From: Collinsella sp. AF23-4AC
GTDB taxonomy: Bacteria; Actinomycetota; Coriobacteriia; Coriobacteriales; Coriobacteriaceae
Assembly (NCBI RefSeq): GCF_003462685.1
Contig: NZ_QRVE01000024.1
Span: 1-24,474 of the forward strand
DNA: 24,474 bases
Direction: 5' to 3'
Numbering within the stretch: position 1 is the first letter of the stretch; each line of letters begins with the position of its first letter. The position numbers and the translations under genes were made by a program. The notes below the pieces were generated by a model. That model was not told the origin of the DNA and searched no databases. It saw nothing but the letters and a program-made list of their open reading frames with translations. This document shows, in pieces, positions 21,817 through 24,474 of this stretch.

Positions 21817-24258
21817 CTACCCCAGCGAGCGGTTGAGGGAGCCGAGCTCGTCGTTGCCCATGGTGCGCCACATTTGGAAGATACAACCGCGCGCTAGGAA
21901 AAAGAAACCGTTGTCGACCAGTTGCACAGCGGCATCTGCCAGCTGATTCGTCACGGCGGACACTGGCGGCAGCTCGAGTCCAGCCTTGTGGATGGTCTCG
22001 ACCGCTTCCTCGAACGTCGGAGGCTCGCTGACGCCCATCTCGTTCATAAGGCCCTGCATTTCTTCCAGCGCGCTGCTGCCCGACTCCTCGCCGCGCGGCA
22101 CCAGACGGTAACAAGCCAGCGCCAGGTCGAGCTGATCGCAATTCCAATAGGCAAACGCCAAGCGATAGAACAGGTAGCCGATTGCAGAACGATCGCTGGC
22201 AATACGTAGGCCGTGGCGCGCCACCTCGATAATCTCGTCAAAGCGCTCCAGACGCGCGAGCACGTTGATGAGCGCAAAGTGCGACTGCATGGACGAGCGC
22301 GCCAGATCGTAAAGATGGCGCACCTCGGGCAGTGCTCGTTCAAAGTCCTCTTGCTCGGCGTAAAAGCTGCAGATCTCGTGCTGGGCAAAGTACAGCGCAT
22401 CGGGCGCACGAAGGATTCGCACAGAGCGGTCTTCTTCCAACACCGGTAGCACCATGCGCACCAGCTGGTTATCGCAAAACTGCGTTTGAACCGGACCTGT
22501 CGCCAAAAGCTCGGCGACGGCGCACTTAGCCTCCAACTCCTCAACAAGACGGGAAAAGCCTTCAAAAGCACCTGTACGGTCGACTTTTGCCTGCTCGCGC
22601 AATTCAACAACACGGGCCACGTATGGGTCGTCGTCCTCTTCCATGACCTCCAACTCGTCAGCCGTATCGGCAAGCAGCAGATCGCGCAGCGCCGGCGGCA
22701 GCGTGCGATGATCATCACGCGGACGAGCATGAACCTCCGCCGGCTCAATCGTCTCCGGAGCGGTTGACTCATACGCCTCAAGTACACGCTTGCACGGCAT
22801 ATCGTCCATGTCCATGCTCTCAAGATCCTTGGCGACAGGCACGCAATCGGCCAAATAGGCCGCGCGCCCAAAGAAATACGTTGCGACAACGCGCTCGCCC
22901 TGCTCACTGTCGGGAGCAGCAATCTGCACATAGCAGCGCGTGATGCAGGTGCCCGCGGCAAAACACGCTGCTGCAAGCGTGAGTGCCACGCGCGCATCGT
23001 GCTCCGCGGCCCAGATCGCGCGCGTGTCCTCGTCCAACTCGCGCCAGGCGTCATCTTGAGCGTCGTATTCACGTTGCGGCATGGCATCAACGACAGACTG
23101 CCCAAACCGAACGAGCATGATCCCCTCGGCAACGTTTGTCCGATAGGTATAGTCGAGCCGCGTGACCACGTTAAGTGCCTCGACAATACGCGCGAAGCGG
23201 GTACGCACATCCCACTCACCGCCCGGCTGACAAGCCACCGTTCCCGGTTTGGACCACGGGTTGTCGCTCGAGGTTGTATCGAGCAGTCGGGGAACATCGT
23301 TGGTCGTCTTGGCGATTTGCCACGAATCAAAGAGCGCACAGCCCTCAAGGCTCGGCGAGGATGCCGCAGGGACCAATCCGGCCCCGATGTGCTCAAGGAT
23401 GCCGGAGAGACGGTTGAGACGGCACTCGATGGCGAGCAGCGTGTCAATCTCGTCCTGGTCCAGCAGGCTGCGATCAAAATTGAGATAGAAAAGCTTTGAG
23501 CGATCGATGCGAGCCAGGCTCATCTCGGACTTAGCGGCAATGGTGCGCAAGCGGGGCAAGTCAATTTCACTCATAAGGGCGGCGGCATAGCGCTCGATAC
23601 CGCTCGGATTCTCGGCATGGTCAACGCGGTAGAGCAGCGTCTCGATAGCATCGGGGAGCGGTGTCGTGTTAAAGCCCAAAAACACCTCGACCGGCTCGGG
23701 CAACTTTACGAGCTTGATCTTGTCGACAACGTTTTGCATACCCTCGTCGAGTCCGTCGGCGTCCGCCATGCTCGCAATGGTATTTTCGGAGTCAGCGAAT
23801 ATCACGTAGCGCAGAAACATCGATGCCATGAACTCGCCGTAAGGAAGGGCGCGGGTTGAATTCCATGTCTCGTGATCGGACTGCTCGCGCATGGGGCCTT
23901 CGGGAGAGCCGGCAGTTTGCGCGCACGCGCGCATTGCACCGTTGGCTCCCCTTACCATAATCTCACCAATACTGGAATCCGACTCATCAAGGACCAGTTC
24001 CATGTCGGGATCGTTCGGCAGCGGAGCCTCGCTAACGGGGCGGTCCACCTTGTACACCTCACCCGAAACGCTTACGTAGCCCAAAAGCGACACATGGCTT
24101 TTGCCAACGAATTCGACGACATAACAAGATTCATGCTGATCCTCGCCAAAGAGTTTCCAGACCACGCCATATGAGCGTCCCGCTGGCTGCTCGGGCATCG
24201 CCGGAAAGCGCTTCTTGGGATCGAGAAACCTGAGCTTGTATGTCGGACGCTCTGCCAC
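21817..24258 (-). CDS. Large TPR-like protein of unknown function
   Basis: An 813-residue, acidic, apparently soluble protein with no signal peptide or transmembrane helix that I can see. I do not recognise the N-terminal 500 residues. They contain mixed alpha/beta sequence with VWKLFGEDQHESCYVVEFVG near 33-52 and several isolated Cys and Trp residues. An acidic linker at about 533-545 is followed by a helical region (about 600-720) whose FEEA/LARLERFDEIIEVARHGLR and FAYWNCDQLDLALACYRLVP spacing is typical of tetratricopeptide repeats, pointing to a protein-protein role. The start is a GTG at 24258 with AGGGTGA 6 nt upstream; the 5' UTR holds a GTCGCGG/CCGCGAC hairpin (24296-24314). It stands alone between two tRNA-related loci. 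It is probably lineage-restricted, but no search was run. Confidence 0.8.
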   Translation of the reverse strand: MAERPTYKLRFLDPKKRFPAMPEQPAGRSYGVVWKLFGEDQHESCYVVEFVGKSHVSLLGYVSVSGEVYKVDRPVSEAPLPNDPDMELVLDESDSSIGEIMVRGANGAMRACAQTAGSPEGPMREQSDHETWNSTRALPYGEFMASMFLRYVIFADSENTIASMADADGLDEGMQNVVDKIKLVKLPEPVEVFLGFNTTPLPDAIETLLYRVDHAENPSGIERYAAALMSEIDLPRLRTIAAKSEMSLARIDRSKLFYLNFDRSLLDQDEIDTLLAIECRLNRLSGILEHIGAGLVPAASSPSLEGCALFDSWQIAKTTNDVPRLLDTTSSDNPWSKPGTVACQPGGEWDVRTRFARIVEALNVVTRLDYTYRTNVAEGIMLVRFGQSVVDAMPQREYDAQDDAWRELDEDTRAIWAAEHDARVALTLAAACFAAGTCITRCYVQIAAPDSEQGERVVATYFFGRAAYLADCVPVAKDLESMDMDDMPCKRVLEAYESTAPETIEPAEVHARPRDDHRTLPPALRDLLLADTADELEVMEEDDDPYVARVVELREQAKVDRTGAFEGFSRLVEELEAKCAVAELLATGPVQTQFCDNQLVRMVLPVLEEDRSVRILRAPDALYFAQHEICSFYAEQEDFERALPEVRHLYDLARSSMQSHFALINVLARLERFDEIIEVARHGLRIASDRSAIGYLFYRLAFAYWNCDQLDLALACYRLVPRGEESGSSALEEMQGLMNEMGVSEPPTFEEAVETIHKAGLELPPVSAVTNQLADAAVQLVDNGFFFLARGCIFQMWRTMGNDELGSLNRSLG

Positions 24259-24390
24259 GAAATATCACCCTGATCGGTCGCTTGAAGAAGGAGTGGTCGC
24301 GGATGGGCCGCGACATCTACTCGGAATCTTACACGAGTCGACAGGAAATCGTCCCTTTGGACGAAAGCACTCAAGCTGGCGTAAAAGACA

Positions 24391-24410
24391 AGCTCCCGTT
24401 GCCGGGAGCT
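24391..24410 (-). terminator. Terminator next to the second tRNA 3' fragment
   Basis: AGCTCCCG (24391-24398) and CGGGAGCT (24403-24410) form a perfect 8-bp stem. On the minus strand the loop is GCAA and the trailer is TGTCTTTT. It follows the encoded CCA at 24422-24424 by about 12 nt, the same order seen at the tRNA-Ser locus. Confidence 0.7.
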
Positions 24411-24421
24411 TTAATCTCAAA

Positions 24422-24440
24422 TGGTGCGGCGTATAGGATT
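24422..24440 (-). pseudogene. 3' fragment of another tRNA
   Basis: On the minus strand these 19 nt read as the end of a T-loop (AAT), a T-stem strand (CCTAT), an acceptor strand (ACGCCGC), discriminator A and CCA, followed by a terminator. Upstream, where TTCGA should be, the sequence instead enters a hairpin. The intact tRNA, if present, must lie beyond the right edge. The amino-acid identity is not determinable from this fragment. Confidence 0.6.
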
Positions 24441-24474
24441 CCGCGCATCCGCTGCGCGGATCCGCACCGGCTTC
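24441..24474. other. Partial hairpin element at the right edge
   Basis: TCCGCGCA and TGCGCGGA (within 24440-24460) form an 8-bp hairpin, followed by ATCCGCACCGGCTTC up to the window end. Position and layout match the left part of 21451-21578: a hairpin directly after the broken T-loop, then CCGGCTTC. Stem sequence and length differ while pairing is kept. It is truncated by the window boundary. Confidence 0.5.

Overview
The window looks like chromosomal DNA from a high-GC, Gram-positive gut actinobacterium. A Collinsella-type member of the Coriobacteriia is my best guess. This rests on overall gene flavour only: GC-rich codons, actinobacterial and Firmicutes-like VanRS, PhoBR and Cps families, a tandem YhgE/Pip pair, and GTG starts with good Shine-Dalgarno sites. 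No ribosomal or other decisive marker is present. Almost everything is transcribed from the minus strand; the only clear plus-strand gene is a D,D-carboxypeptidase.

Layout from left to right. (1) 1-4027: an MFS transporter, an M20 amidohydrolase and an EamA exporter, all minus, with terminators and a structured repeat between them. (2) 4125-9095: two abutting large YhgE/Pip membrane proteins with coiled-coil extracytoplasmic regions. (3) 9096-9585: a gene-free stretch containing palindromes, GTCCC-type dispersed repeats and a large foldback. (4) 9586-11610: htpG, with a terminator-like hairpin in its leader. (5) 11813-14417: a GNAT acetyltransferase and a CpsC-CpsD-CpsB tyrosine phospho-regulatory module without polysaccharide synthesis genes. 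(6) 14613-17709: a PhoR/PhoB two-component pair behind a lone pstB. (7) 17813-19772: a VanS/VanR-like pair divergent from (8) a secreted D-alanyl-D-alanine carboxypeptidase (19970-21310, plus). (9) 21336-21724: back-to-back terminators, a tandemly repeated tRNA 3'-end unit and an intact tRNA-Ser(GCT). (10) 21817-24258: a large TPR-like protein of unknown function, then a second tRNA 3'-end fragment at the window edge.

Much of the gene content concerns the envelope: cell-wall carboxypeptidase with its likely regulator, capsule or EPS length control, phosphate sensing, and YhgE proteins.

The most unusual signal is non-coding. Two different tRNA 3' ends (Ser at 21634-21651 inside a 191-bp tandem duplication, and another at 24422-24440) are each broken in the T-loop. 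Each is joined to a related hairpin-rich sequence that keeps its fold while changing its stem sequences. I read this as a possible small tRNA-targeted structured element. A second structured repeat family sits at the 3' ends of the M20 gene and htpG. Both are inferences from sequence alone; no database was searched.
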